This document shows positions 9,209 to 17,853 of a stretch of 64,000 bases of DNA, one piece after another. Both the position numbers and the translations under genes were made by a program. The stretch is from Sphingopyxis sp. H053 (lineage in GTDB: Bacteria; Pseudomonadota; Alphaproteobacteria; Sphingomonadales; Sphingomonadaceae): positions 1-64,000 of the forward strand of contig NZ_LNRU01000002.1 of NCBI RefSeq assembly GCF_001468225.1, written 5' to 3'. How positions within the stretch are numbered: position 1 is the first letter of the stretch; every line of letters starts with the position of its first letter. The notes under the pieces are model-generated. The model was not told the origin of the DNA. It searched no databases and saw only the letters and a program-made list of their open reading frames with translations.

Positions 9209-10378
9209 TTATTGATGCCGGTTCGCTCTCTCCCCTGATGCGACCGCCCCAAATTTGGACGCCGATTTATGGGAAGAAAGAAAGCGACACGCAACCCCGC
9301 TTATTCGGGAGTTTCCCGTGATTTCCGCCGCACGAGCGGCCGCCGGCGAAGCGGCTTCGTCGCGTGCGGCCTTCAGCGCCCTTTGCGCGTCGGCAGCGGA
9401 TTCGGTGTCGGGGTCGAGCTTCAGCGCCCGCTCGAGCAGCTCGATCGCGCGCGCATTATCGCGTTCGATGCCCTTGCCCGTCTGATAGGCGCGCCCGAGC
9501 GTGAAGCAGCTTTCGGCCTCACCCAGTGCGCACGCCTTGTCGAACAGTTCGAGGGCGCGCTGGCGGTTCCGGCGCACACCGCGCCCGTCGTCGACCAGCG
9601 TCGCCAGATTGCCGCAGGCCGATGCGTCGTCGACGCGGCAGCTTTGTTCGAACAGCGCGGCGGCTCTCTTTTCGTCGCGCGGCATGCCGAGCCCGTCGCG
9701 GTGGAGGACGCCGAGATTATAGCAGGCGTGCTGATCTTCCGCCTTGCAGGCGCGCTCGAAGATCCGCGCTGCCTGACGCTGGTCCGGTGCGACGCCCTTG
9801 CCCAGCGAATAGGATGCGCCAAGGTTCGCGCATCCCGACACGCTGCCCAGATCGCAGGCCTTTGCGAACAGCTGGGTGGCGCGTCGCGGATCCTTGGCAA
9901 CTCCGTCTCCGCCCACATAGGCGAGGCCAAGGTTCGAGCATGCCGTCGCCTCGTCGCCGTGGCACGCGAAGGCGTAATAGGCGGCGGCGAACTCGCGCGA
10001 GCGTTCGACGCCACTCCCTTCGCTATAGGCATAACCTGCCATCGTGCAGCCCGTCATGTCGCCGAGATGGCAGGCCCGGGCAAACAGCGGTGTGGCGCGG
10101 GCGTCATCCCTCGGAACGCCATCGCCCTCGTGATGGACATAGCCAAGCCGCGTGCACGCCTCGGCATCGTCCGCCGTGCAGTCAGTCGCAAGCGTCGTGA
10201 CTTGATCGGGTGGTTCGTCGGCTTCGGGAGGCTCGGGATCGGTCGCGACCGTCTGCGCCTGCATGTCTTCTGCCGGGTCCGGGGTGCCGGCGCCCTGCGC
10301 GGGATGACAGAAACATACGAAACAGATCGCGAGAAGCGCCCGGGCAAAGCCTTGACGCCCGCTTTTTCGGTCGACCAT
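9209..10378 (-). CDS. Secreted Sel1-repeat (cysteine-rich) protein
   Basis: 389 residues from the ATG at 10378, which follows AGAAGGA at good spacing; the open frame to 10435 is not needed. Residues 1-30 form a signal peptide (RALLAICFVCFCHPAQGA). From about residue 65 there are seven Sel1-like repeats of ~36 residues, each with a cysteine pair (such as CHLGDMTGC, CDLGSVSGC, CALGEAESC), as in the disulfide-bridged Hcp proteins of Helicobacter. Such repeats make an alpha-solenoid for protein binding. Exported location and the cysteine pairs suggest a periplasmic scaffold; the exact role is unknown. It lies between thiL and hppA on the same strand. Confidence 0.88.
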   Translation of the reverse strand: MVDRKSGRQGFARALLAICFVCFCHPAQGAGTPDPAEDMQAQTVATDPEPPEADEPPDQVTTLATDCTADDAEACTRLGYVHHEGDGVPRDDARATPLFARACHLGDMTGCTMAGYAYSEGSGVERSREFAAAYYAFACHGDEATACSNLGLAYVGGDGVAKDPRRATQLFAKACDLGSVSGCANLGASYSLGKGVAPDQRQAARIFERACKAEDQHACYNLGVLHRDGLGMPRDEKRAAALFEQSCRVDDASACGNLATLVDDGRGVRRNRQRALELFDKACALGEAESCFTLGRAYQTGKGIERDNARAIELLERALKLDPDTESAADAQRALKAARDEAASPAAARAAEITGNSRISGVACRFLSSHKSASKFGAVASGERANRHQ

Positions 10379-10506
10379 TCCCGGTCCTTCTGATTCACCG
10401 CACCTGCCGGGGCGGACGGTTCCACCCGAGCGCATCGCTTTGCCATCAAACGGATTTCAAAGCAAAATATCCCGTTGCCGATCCAGGGCGCAGGCGGGAA
10501 TGGGGG

Positions 10507-11439
10507 CTAGTGCATGAAGCCAAGGCGATCGGGCAGCGCAATGCGTTGTGCCCGGTGTGTCAGCGTGATTCCCTCACCGACCCCGGCGTGACCAAGAAGT
10601 GTGACGGTGACATTCAACCCGGCCGCGGTCTCGCGGATCGTCGCGGCGGCCGAGGGATCGGCGGTAAACAGCAGCTGATAATCGTCGCCCGCACTCGCCG
10701 CCGCGAGCCGCGTGTCGAGTATGTCGGGGCGCACCGCGAGCAGCGCGGCCGAGAGCGGCACCGATTCCAGCATGATGCCAAGCTCGCATCCGCTCGCCCC
10801 GGCCATGCGCTGCGCATCGATCAGCAGGCCGTCGGACACGTCCATCATCGCATGGACGTGCGGCGCCACCGCTTGCCCGAAGGCCAGTTGGGGCTCGGGA
10901 CGGCAATAGGCGGCGAGGCAGGTTTCGTTCGGATCGACCTGCCCGAGCCGCATCGCAAGGCCGAGCCCCGCATTGCCGATCGTTCCCGTGATCCAGATCT
11001 GGTCGCCCGGCCGGACGCCGCTTCGTGCGGGGGCGCCGGTCGCGGGCGCCTTGCCGATCGCGGTGAGCCCGAATGTGCGCGGCGCACCTCCCGGGATGCC
11101 CACCGTGTCGCCCCCGAGCAGCGGCACCTCGTACCGGCGCAGCACCTCGCCCAGACCGCGAACGAAGGCGGCGTCCCACAGCTCGTCACCGGTCAGGCTG
11201 TAGCCGACGAGCACGCCGAGCGGCGCCGCGCCCTTGGCCGCCAGATCCGAAAGATTCACCGCAACGAGCTTCCACGCAACATCCTGCGGCCGATCGTCGG
11301 GAAGGAAATGAACGCCCTCGACGATCATGTCGTGAGTGAGGACAAGGTCGCCGAGCACCGCGGCGTCGTCGGCCAGCCCGCGCGCGGCGGGATCGGTCGC
11401 GATGGCACGCAGGCGGGCGATGAAGTCGGCTTCGCTCAT
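10507..11439 (-). CDS. thiL: Thiamine-phosphate kinase
   Basis: ThiL phosphorylates thiamine monophosphate to the active cofactor thiamine pyrophosphate. The 310-residue protein has the AIRS/PurM-like fold, with metal-binding aspartates in GLADDAAVL and the segments DMIVEGVHFL, AVNLSDLAAKGAAPLG and LLGGDTVG, plus SDGLLIDAQRMA in the C-terminal half. It lies downstream of nusB, an order often seen in bacteria, though a family E repeat separates them here. Confidence 0.96.
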   Translation of the reverse strand: MSEADFIARLRAIATDPAARGLADDAAVLGDLVLTHDMIVEGVHFLPDDRPQDVAWKLVAVNLSDLAAKGAAPLGVLVGYSLTGDELWDAAFVRGLGEVLRRYEVPLLGGDTVGIPGGAPRTFGLTAIGKAPATGAPARSGVRPGDQIWITGTIGNAGLGLAMRLGQVDPNETCLAAYCRPEPQLAFGQAVAPHVHAMMDVSDGLLIDAQRMAGASGCELGIMLESVPLSAALLAVRPDILDTRLAAASAGDDYQLLFTADPSAAATIRETAAGLNVTVTLLGHAGVGEGITLTHRAQRIALPDRLGFMH

Positions 11440-11483
11440 GCGGGGAAGCCTAGAGGATAGCGGTGCGGTATAAAAGATACCGA

Positions 11484-11618
11484 TCCTCCCTGTCGCGCAG
11501 CGATGGGGAGGTGGCAGCGCGAAGCGCTGACGGAGGGGCTATTGGCGCAACATCGCCGCCCCTCCACCACGCCCTTCGGGCGCGGTCCCCCTCCCCATGG
11601 CTACGCCACAGGGAGGAC
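11484..11618. repeat. Family E intergenic repeat, copy E1
   Basis: Begins cctccctgtcgc, carries atggggaggtggcagcgcg and gctgacggagggg, then cccctccaccac and the inverted arm ending cagggaggac. It lies between nusB and thiL. Copies E2-E4 share the same ends. Confidence 0.85.
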
Positions 11619-11623
11619 CTTGA

Positions 11624-12073
11624 TTACTTCGCCCGCACATCCTTGCCGATCGCATCGAGCAGGCCGTTGGCAAACCCTGCCTCGCGCGTATCGAAGAACG
11701 CCTTTGCGACATCGACATATTCGCTAACCACCGCGCCGACGGGCACATCGCCGCGCGCCATCAGTTCGTAGCAGCCCGCGCGCAGGATCGCCTTCATCGT
11801 GCGGTCGAGCCGCTCCATCGACCAGCCGCTCGCGAGCCGCGCGACGATCGCCGCGTCGATTTCTTCGATGCGCGCGAGCGTGCCCTTGACGATGTCGTCG
11901 AAGAAGGCGGTGTCGGCGTCGGCATATTCCTCGTCCTCGATCGTCGCGCCGATGCGATGCTGATGGAATTCGTGGATCAGCTTGGGCACGGGCGTGCCCT
12001 CCATCTCATGCTGATAGAGCGCCTGGACGGCGGCGAGACGGGCGGCGGAGCGGGACTGGGAACGTTTGTTCAT
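11624..12073 (-). CDS. nusB: Transcription antitermination factor NusB
   Basis: With NusE (S10), NusB binds boxA RNA in rRNA operons and allows antitermination. The 149-residue protein is all-helical and has the family segments RLAAVQALYQHEME and MERLDRTMKAILRAGCYELMA, ending VDVAKAFFDTREAGFANGLLDAI. The ATG at 12073 gives MNKRSQSRSAARLAA; the longer open frame to 12172 overlaps hisD and is not used. hisD ends 10 bases upstream, so it is cotranscribed with hisG-hisD. Confidence 0.95.
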   Translation of the reverse strand: MNKRSQSRSAARLAAVQALYQHEMEGTPVPKLIHEFHQHRIGATIEDEEYADADTAFFDDIVKGTLARIEEIDAAIVARLASGWSMERLDRTMKAILRAGCYELMARGDVPVGAVVSEYVDVAKAFFDTREAGFANGLLDAIGKDVRAK

Positions 12074-12083
12074 GACTCTTTTC

Positions 12084-13376
12084 TTAGCTGAGACGCTGGC
12101 TGACCGAAAGCGCGTGGGCGGGAAGCCCCTCGGCCCCCGCGAGCGCGACCGCGGCCGGGCCGATCGCGGCAAGGCTCGTTTCGTCGAGCGCGAGGAAGCT
12201 GGTGCGCTTCATGAAGTCGCTGACCGACAGCCCGCTCGAAAAGCGCGCGCGGCGGCCGGTCGGCAGCACATGGTTCGGACCCGCGACATAATCGCCGATC
12301 GCTTCTGGGGTCTGGCGGCCGAGAAAGACCGAGCCGGCATGGCGCACCTTGGCAAAGAGCGCGTCGGCCTCGGCGGCGTCGACCGCGAGTTCGAGATGCT
12401 CGGGCGCGAGCCGGTCGCAGAGCGGGATCGCGTCGGCAAGGCTGCGCACGACGATGATCGCGCCGTTGGCGTCCCAGCTTTCGCGCATTGTGGCTGCGGT
12501 GCCGAGTGTCGGGATGATCGCATCGACCGCCGCCGCAACCGCATCGGCAAAAGCCGCGTCGTCGGTGAACAGGATCGACTGGCTCGTCGGGTCATGCTCG
12601 GCCTGGCTGAGCAGGTCGGCGGCGATGACATGCGGCATGTTCCGATTGTCGGCGACGACGACGATCTCGCTCGGCCCCGCGACCATGTCGATGCCGACAA
12701 CGCCATAGACCTGCCGCTTCGCCTCGGCGACCCACGCGTTGCCCGGGCCGGTGACGACGTCGACCGGCGCGATCCTGTCGGTGCCATAGGCGAGCGCGGC
12801 GACGGCCTGCGCGCCGCCGATGCGCCAGATCTCATCGACCCCGCCGATATGCGCCGCCGCCATCACCACGGGATTGGTTTCACCGCCCGGCGTGGGTGTC
12901 ATCATCACGATGCGTTCGACCCCAGCGACCTTCGCGGGGAGGATGTTCATCAAGACCGACGAGGGATAGGCGGCACGCCCGCCGGGGACGTAGACCCCCG
13001 CCGCATCGACCGCATTCCAGCGCGCGCCGAGCCGCGCACCCGTGGCGTCGCGATAGTCGCGATTCTCGGGGAGCTGCGCCGCATGATAGGCGCGGATACG
13101 GTCGGCGGCGAGGTTCAGCGCATCGCGAAGCTCGGGCGCCAGCGCCTCATAGGCCGCGGCGCATTCCGCCTTCGAAATGCTCCACCCGCTCGCGTCCAAA
13201 TCGAAGCGATCGAACTTCGCGGTATAATCGGCGAGCGCGACGTCGCCCTCGGCCTTCACCCGCGCGATGATCGCGGCGACGTCAGCGGAAACGTCGGAAT
13301 CGCTCTCACGCCGATCGTTGACCAGCGCGTCGAACTCGGCGGCGAAGCCGGGTTCGGAAGCATCAAGCCGCCGCAT
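12084..13376 (-). CDS. hisD: Histidinol dehydrogenase
   Basis: Catalyses the last two NAD-dependent steps of histidine synthesis, histidinol to histidine, with a bound zinc. The 430-residue length fits. Visible family blocks are [67 protein letters not shown] (zinc/catalytic region) and APEHLEL with the catalytic His. Its start overlaps the hisG end by 14 bases, which implies translational coupling. Confidence 0.97.
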   Translation of the reverse strand: MRRLDASEPGFAAEFDALVNDRRESDSDVSADVAAIIARVKAEGDVALADYTAKFDRFDLDASGWSISKAECAAAYEALAPELRDALNLAADRIRAYHAAQLPENRDYRDATGARLGARWNAVDAAGVYVPGGRAAYPSSVLMNILPAKVAGVERIVMMTPTPGGETNPVVMAAAHIGGVDEIWRIGGAQAVAALAYGTDRIAPVDVVTGPGNAWVAEAKRQVYGVVGIDMVAGPSEIVVVADNRNMPHVIAADLLSQAEHDPTSQSILFTDDAAFADAVAAAVDAIIPTLGTAATMRESWDANGAIIVVRSLADAIPLCDRLAPEHLELAVDAAEADALFAKVRHAGSVFLGRQTPEAIGDYVAGPNHVLPTGRRARFSSGLSVSDFMKRTSFLALDETSLAAIGPAAVALAGAEGLPAHALSVSQRLS

Positions 13377-14025
13377 CGCCCTGCCCTACTGCCTGACGGA
13401 AGCGTTCGACGAGCGCCGGCACCTCGGCCGAACGCAGCTTGAACGCCGCGCGGTTGACGATCAGCCGCGCCGACACCTCGCTGATGATCTTCTGTTCGGC
13501 GAGCGCATTTTCGACCAGCGTGCGCCCGGTCGAAACCAGATCGACGATGTGCGAGGCCAGCCCCAGCTTCGGCGCGATTTCCATCGCGCCGTTCAGCTTG
13601 ATGCATTCGGCCTGGATGCCCTGCGCCTCGAACCAGCGGCGTGTCGTTCCGGGATATTTGGTCGCGACGCGGATATGGCTTTCGCCCAGCCCCGGCGGCG
13701 CGCTGCCTTCCGGCCCGGCGAGCGACAGGCGGCAGTGGCCGATGCCAAGGTCCACCGGCGCGTAAAGCTCGCTATAATCGAACTCGTCGACGACGTCCGA
13801 GCCGACGATGCCGAGCTGCGCCGCGCCATGCGCGACGAAGGTCGCGACGTCGAACGCGCGGACGCGGATCAGCGAGATGTGCGGCTGATTTGTCCCAAAA
13901 ACTAACGCCCTGCTTTTCTTATCGAAAAACTCGTCCGACGGCTCTATCCCGACGCGCGCAAGCAGGGGCAGCGCCTCGTCGAGGATGCGCCCCTTCGGGA
14001 TGGCAAAGATGATCGGTTCGGGCAT
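13363..14025 (-). CDS. hisG: ATP phosphoribosyltransferase, short form HisG
   Basis: First enzyme of histidine synthesis, joining PRPP to ATP. It has [21 protein letters not shown] at the N-terminus, the [10 protein letters not shown] block and the PRPP-binding [12 protein letters not shown] motif. At 220 residues it lacks the C-terminal ACT-like regulatory domain, so it is the short form that, in known systems, needs the HisZ subunit; hisZ is not in the window. The ATG at 14025 is the family start, while the longer frame to 14445 runs over the divergent neighbour and is rejected. Confidence 0.96.
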   Translation of the reverse strand: MPEPIIFAIPKGRILDEALPLLARVGIEPSDEFFDKKSRALVFGTNQPHISLIRVRAFDVATFVAHGAAQLGIVGSDVVDEFDYSELYAPVDLGIGHCRLSLAGPEGSAPPGLGESHIRVATKYPGTTRRWFEAQGIQAECIKLNGAMEIAPKLGLASHIVDLVSTGRTLVENALAEQKIISEVSARLIVNRAAFKLRSAEVPALVERFRQAVGQGDAAA

Positions 14026-14064
14026 AAGCTTGCGCGCCCATAAGCGGCGAGAGGAAAAAGGGCA

Positions 14065-15144
14065 ATGAGCGAGCGCTACGAGTTCATCGACATGGCCGAG
14101 ACCGGCCCGAAGGCCGTCCGCACCGCTTTCGCCAATCAGGTCGCCTATTGCCGCGCCAACGATGCGCGCGTCACCGCGCGCGTCGTCGCTGCGCTTGGCG
14201 CGCTGCTCGACAAGCCGGCGAGCGAATTCGCGCGCCGTATCGCCGGCTGGCAGGGTCCGCCGCTCGCCGACGCGCTGCCGCTGCGCGCCGCCGGCGGCAT
14301 CCACGCGCTGCACCTGACGGGAACCGCGCACGAACTCGCGCCCATCTATGCCGATTCGGAGGATATCAACGACGCCACAATCATCGCCGCGGTTGTCGCG
14401 CGGCATGAGGCGGCGCTGCTGCCCTGGCTCGACGGCCCGCCGCAAACGAACGAAGCGGGACGCTCGTCAAACTTTATCGCGGCGATGCTCTGGCTCGCCG
14501 ACCGCGGCCTGCCGCCGCTTTTCGACTGCCGCGAAATCGGGTCGAGCGGCGGGATCAACCTGATGATCGACCGCTATCATTACGACCTTGGCGGCGTGCA
14601 CGTCGGGCCGCAGCCCGGCGCGATCGCCTTCACCCCCCAATGGCGCGGCGACCATCCGCCGCAGCATGCGATCGAATTCGCCGGCCTCAAGGGCTGCGAT
14701 GTCGCCCCCGTCGACCTGACCGATCCTGCGCAGGCGCTGCGGCTCAAAGCCTATATCTGGCCCGAGCATCATATCCGCTTCGCGCGCATCGAGGCGGCGA
14801 TTGCGGCGGCGACCGAGGACCCACCGCAACTGATCCGTGCGACCGCTGCAGATTTCGTCGAGGCCGAACTCGCGAAACCGCAAGCAAAAGGGACGACCCG
14901 CGTGCTGATGCATTCGGTCGTCTGGCAATATGTCCCCACCAACCAGCAAGCGCGCGTCACCGCCGCGATGGAGGACGCCGGCAAGCGCGCGACCGCCGAG
15001 CGACCGCTCGCGTGGGTGGCGCTCGAGGCGAACCGCACGGTGCATCATCATGAACTGGTCGTGCGCTATTGGCCGGGCGGCGAGGCGCCGAGGAAAATCG
15101 GGCAAGCGCACGCACATGGCGCGTGGATCGAGTGGCTGGGTTAG
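14065..15144 (+). CDS. DUF2332 family protein
   Basis: 359 residues, matching DUF2332, an uncharacterised bacterial family. Recognisable blocks are [20 protein letters not shown] near the start, [19 protein letters not shown] in the middle, and [17 protein letters not shown] and [23 protein letters not shown] near the end. The glycine-rich block resembles a methyltransferase-like nucleotide site, but that is only a resemblance. AGAGGAAAAAGGGC precedes the ATG. It is divergent from hisG with a 39-base gap. Confidence 0.88.
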   Translation: MSERYEFIDMAETGPKAVRTAFANQVAYCRANDARVTARVVAALGALLDKPASEFARRIAGWQGPPLADALPLRAAGGIHALHLTGTAHELAPIYADSEDINDATIIAAVVARHEAALLPWLDGPPQTNEAGRSSNFIAAMLWLADRGLPPLFDCREIGSSGGINLMIDRYHYDLGGVHVGPQPGAIAFTPQWRGDHPPQHAIEFAGLKGCDVAPVDLTDPAQALRLKAYIWPEHHIRFARIEAAIAAATEDPPQLIRATAADFVEAELAKPQAKGTTRVLMHSVVWQYVPTNQQARVTAAMEDAGKRATAERPLAWVALEANRTVHHHELVVRYWPGGEAPRKIGQAHAHGAWIEWLG

Positions 15145-15196
15145 CTGGATAGCTGACGTCCACTTAGGGGTGGGAAGCAGCGTTGCTCATTTTCCT

Positions 15197-15290
15197 TCGT
15201 CATCCCGGACTTGATCCGGGATCCCGCTTTTTTGAGGGATCGACCGGCTCTGATATCAAGCGGGACCCCGGATCAAGTCCGGGGTGACGA
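15197..15290. repeat. Family B palindromic repeat, copy B3
   Basis: TCGTCAtcccggacttgatc to an inverse arm ending TGACGA, with a ~30-base spacer. It lies between the convergent DUF2332 and DUF1465 genes and is the only clear structure in that gap. Confidence 0.88.
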
Positions 15291-15348
15291 TGAATGAAGA
15301 GTCTGCTTCCAATCGAAAGCGCTGTATCGTTGACCGGCGGCTACCGGT

Positions 15349-15795
15349 TCAAAGCCGCGCCTCCAACCGCGCCAGCAATTGCTGCACCGGGGTCACCGCC
15401 GGCGCTTCCCAGCCGGCCTCCAGCATCGCGATCCGCTCGAACAATCGCTCGCTCGCCGAAACAATCCGGCGCACCGACACATCGAAGCTCGCGCAGATAT
15501 CCCAGTCGGCCGCGACGGCCTCGCCGATCCGCGCCGCGCTGTCGTGCGGCCCCGCCCCAGGGTCGCCCGCGAACATCGCGCGGCGATGGAGCAGCCAGGC
15601 GATGACGTGCATCAGCCGCGTCGTCGTCTTCAACGATTCGCACGCAAGGCCGATCTGCGCCGCCGCGTCGCCGCCGGCCCGCCCGAGGTCGCGCTGCACG
15701 GCAAAAGCGGCGTGCGCCTCATCGGCGAGCAGCATCGCCTCGACATAGAGATTTTCGACCTGTGCGCGCTGCACCGGCACATCGATTGCCATCAT
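15349..15795 (-). CDS. DUF1465 family protein
   Basis: A small helical protein of a family confined to alphaproteobacteria. The motif VENLYVEAMLLADEAHAAF and the block RLMHVIAWLLHRRAMFAGD are the family hallmarks. Function is unknown, although family members are often near dksA and DUF465 genes, as here. Start is uncertain: the ATG at 15795 gives 148 residues, while one at 15816 would add seven. Confidence 0.85.
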   Translation of the reverse strand: MMAIDVPVQRAQVENLYVEAMLLADEAHAAFAVQRDLGRAGGDAAAQIGLACESLKTTTRLMHVIAWLLHRRAMFAGDPGAGPHDSAARIGEAVAADWDICASFDVSVRRIVSASERLFERIAMLEAGWEAPAVTPVQQLLARLEARL

Positions 15796-15957
15796 GTTCG
15801 TTCGCCCACCGACCATGACGCGCGAGATGCCATGCCGACCATCGGGTCCGCAACGTCGGTAACCATGAAAATACGGGCGCCGGCCGTCCCGTTTTGATTC
15901 AGGCGTTTAGGATCGGTCGCCATTTGCAGGCCGGCATGGGCCGAATGTCGGCCGGTC

Positions 15958-16155
15958 CTAGGCGATGATGTCGGGAAGCAGCTGGTCCTCGCACCAGGAG
16001 ATCTCGTCGCGGAGGCGCAGCTTGCGTTTTTTCAGGCGCGCAAGCTGCAGCTGGTCGGGAACCGCCGCGGTGCCGAGCGCAATGATCGCCGCATCGAGGT
16101 CGCGATGCTCGATGCGAAGCAGTTCCAGGCGCTGGGTAATTTCCTCGGGGTTCAC
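15958..16155 (-). CDS. YdcH family protein (DUF465)
   Basis: 65 residues forming a helical hairpin, with the family pattern RLELLRIEHRDLDAAI followed by the basic block LARLKKRKLRLRDEI. The start is a GTG at 16155 preceded by AGGGAGGCGAT; an ATG two bases upstream is out of frame. Function is unknown. A second DUF465 gene is transcribed in the opposite direction 124 bases away. Confidence 0.85.
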   Translation of the reverse strand: MNPEEITQRLELLRIEHRDLDAAIIALGTAAVPDQLQLARLKKRKLRLRDEISWCEDQLLPDIIA

Positions 16156-16278
16156 ATCGCCTCCCTGCCACGTTCACCACTGGTCCGCAACGGGGACCGC
16201 TTGGCCGAATCGGCACGACATCGGGGAGGTTTCGTGATTTAATTCGCCTTGCCCATCGAGTCGAAAAGGAGAATGCCA

Positions 16279-16437
16279 ATGAGCACGTCGCACCTTTCCA
16301 CCCTGAAGTCCCGTCACGCGGACCTCGATGCGAAAATTGCGAATGAAGAGCGCCGTCCCGCCCCCGATACCGGAGTCGTCGCGCAGCTCAAGAAGCAGAA
16401 ACTGAAACTCAAGGAGGAAATGCTGACGATCGCCTGA
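16279..16437 (+). CDS. YdcH family protein (DUF465), second copy
   Basis: 52 residues with STLKSRHADLDAKIANEERRP and the basic end VAQLKKQKLKLKEEM, the DUF465 pattern. The ATG at 16279 lies eight bases after AAGGAG, so it is preferred to earlier in-frame codons. It is divergent from the longer DUF465 gene and probably arose from it or a common ancestor. Confidence 0.82.
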   Translation: MSTSHLSTLKSRHADLDAKIANEERRPAPDTGVVAQLKKQKLKLKEEMLTIA

Positions 16438-16482
16438 TCGCCAGCGCTATCGCCCCGCTGATGCCACCCTGTGAAGGACGCA

Positions 16483-16872
16483 TCAGCGCCGGCGATAGAG
16501 GGGCCCTTTCTCGAGGCCCGTGCGCCGAAGATGCGGCGGTAAATCGGACTGCGAAACCACCTGACGACGCACAGCCTGCGGGTCGACCTGACGGTCGAAC
16601 GCAATACCGAACTTGCCCTCACCCACCCAGATCACGCGGCCCGCGACCGGGCCGACGTTGCGCAGGTCGACCTCGACCGCCGCGCCCTGCGCGACCTTGA
16701 CGTTCGCCTCGGCCAGCATGCCGCCGGGCGACAGGTTGCGCACGCGCACGGTAACGGGGTCCGGGCTGCCGGGCAGGATCAGGCCGGCCTGCAGGAACAG
16801 GCTGTCGCGATCGGCACCGCGCGACAGCGCCGCGACTTCCTCGTCGACCGATCTGGGTCCTAGTGAATCCAT
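16483..16872 (-). CDS. PilZ domain protein
   Basis: 129 residues with a PilZ fold. The segments TVRVRNLSPGGMLAEA and GRVIWVGEGKFGIAFD correspond to the second c-di-GMP motif ((D/N)xSxxG, here NLSPGG) and the closing strand. The RxxxR motif normally before the domain is not obvious, so c-di-GMP binding is uncertain. The family acts in motility, surface or cell cycle control. It stands alone between dksA and the DUF465 pair. Confidence 0.85.
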   Translation of the reverse strand: MDSLGPRSVDEEVAALSRGADRDSLFLQAGLILPGSPDPVTVRVRNLSPGGMLAEANVKVAQGAAVEVDLRNVGPVAGRVIWVGEGKFGIAFDRQVDPQAVRRQVVSQSDLPPHLRRTGLEKGPLYRRR

Positions 16873-16956
16873 TGCGCCCCGTTCCTCTTGTGATTGAGGA
16901 GCGGAATCTAGGGCCGGGTCGTTGCGGAATCGTAAATGGACCGCGGTCCTCTACGA

Positions 16957-17418
16957 CTAATCTTCGCGTGAAATCCGTTCGTTGCGCTCGTGGCGCTCCT
17001 GCGCCTCCAGCGTCATCGTCGCGATCGGGCGGGCCTGCAGGCGCGCGAGCGAGATCGGCTCGCCAGTGACCGCGCAATAGCCATATTCGCCTTCGTCGAT
17101 GCGGCGAATCGCCGAATCGATCTTGGCGATCAGCTTGCGCTGGCGGTCGCGGGTGCGAAGTTCGATCGCCCAGTCGGTTTCGCTCGACGCGCGGTCGGCG
17201 AGGTCGGGTTCGCGCAGCGGGCCGTCCTGAAGATGCGCCAGCGTCGATTCGGATTCGGAGAGGATCGATTTTTTCCAGGCGCGCAGCAGACCGCGGAAAT
17301 AATCCTGCTGCCGCTCGTTCATAAACTCTTCGTCGTCGCTGGGGACATAATCCGAATCGAGATTGGATTTGGCTTCGCGAAGCGCGTCAGCGCCAACGTC
17401 GGCAATCTTGGTCGGCAT
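16957..17418 (-). CDS. dksA: RNA polymerase-binding protein DksA
   Basis: DksA enters the RNA polymerase secondary channel and, with ppGpp, mediates the stringent response. The coiled-coil tip has the essential DxxDxA motif (DLADRA), and the globular part reads RRIDEGEYGYCAVTGEPIS followed by RLQARPIATMTLEAQERHE. Only one of the four cysteines of the E. coli zinc finger remains (others are Thr, Thr, Ala), the usual alphaproteobacterial form. 153 residues is typical. Confidence 0.95.
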   Translation of the reverse strand: MPTKIADVGADALREAKSNLDSDYVPSDDEEFMNERQQDYFRGLLRAWKKSILSESESTLAHLQDGPLREPDLADRASSETDWAIELRTRDRQRKLIAKIDSAIRRIDEGEYGYCAVTGEPISLARLQARPIATMTLEAQERHERNERISRED

Positions 17419-17853
17419 GAGGGGCTCTCGCGTCCTTTCCTGTCACCTTACGGGCTGTTAAACAGCTCGGGGAGTGGCGCGCCTATACCCAGCCGCTGGC
17501 AACGATACAAGCGCCAAGCTGCCGATAGCGACGACCCGTGAAGCGGCGATGAACCGGCATCGTGTCGGGGGCGATTCTGCCGCCCGGTGACGACCCGCCG
17601 GACGCCATAGCGCGACGCGACTTAGGTCCGAAGGTTAACCAATTGCATAGAATTGTTACATAATCCGTTCTGTTTTGGGACAGATACCGGGATTTTTGTT
17701 GATTCCGCATGGCATTTCCCGCTCTCGGACAGGTGAACGCGGTTAACACAATTGCCGCGTTCATAAAGCTTTGGCCTTTTGAGTTATAGCGAAGGTGACG
17801 GGGGTGCTGGTCGATGGCGCTTCGCACCTGCAACGGGAAAGAAAGAAAAGCCT
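17419..17853. other. Gene-free divergent region between dksA and the poly-Ser gene
   Basis: 435 bases without a supported gene. A palindrome gctgttaaacagc (17454-17466) lies about 36 bases upstream of dksA. An AT-rich zone at about 17636-17770, with two ggttaac stretches, is the likely promoter area of the plus-strand gene. A small hairpin (ggtgc...gcacc, about 17805-17830) lies in its leader. Confidence 0.5.

Noticed and set aside
14026..14445. Long N-terminal extension of HisG
   Set aside because: It runs antisense through the DUF2332 gene; HisG begins [13 protein letters not shown] at 14025.
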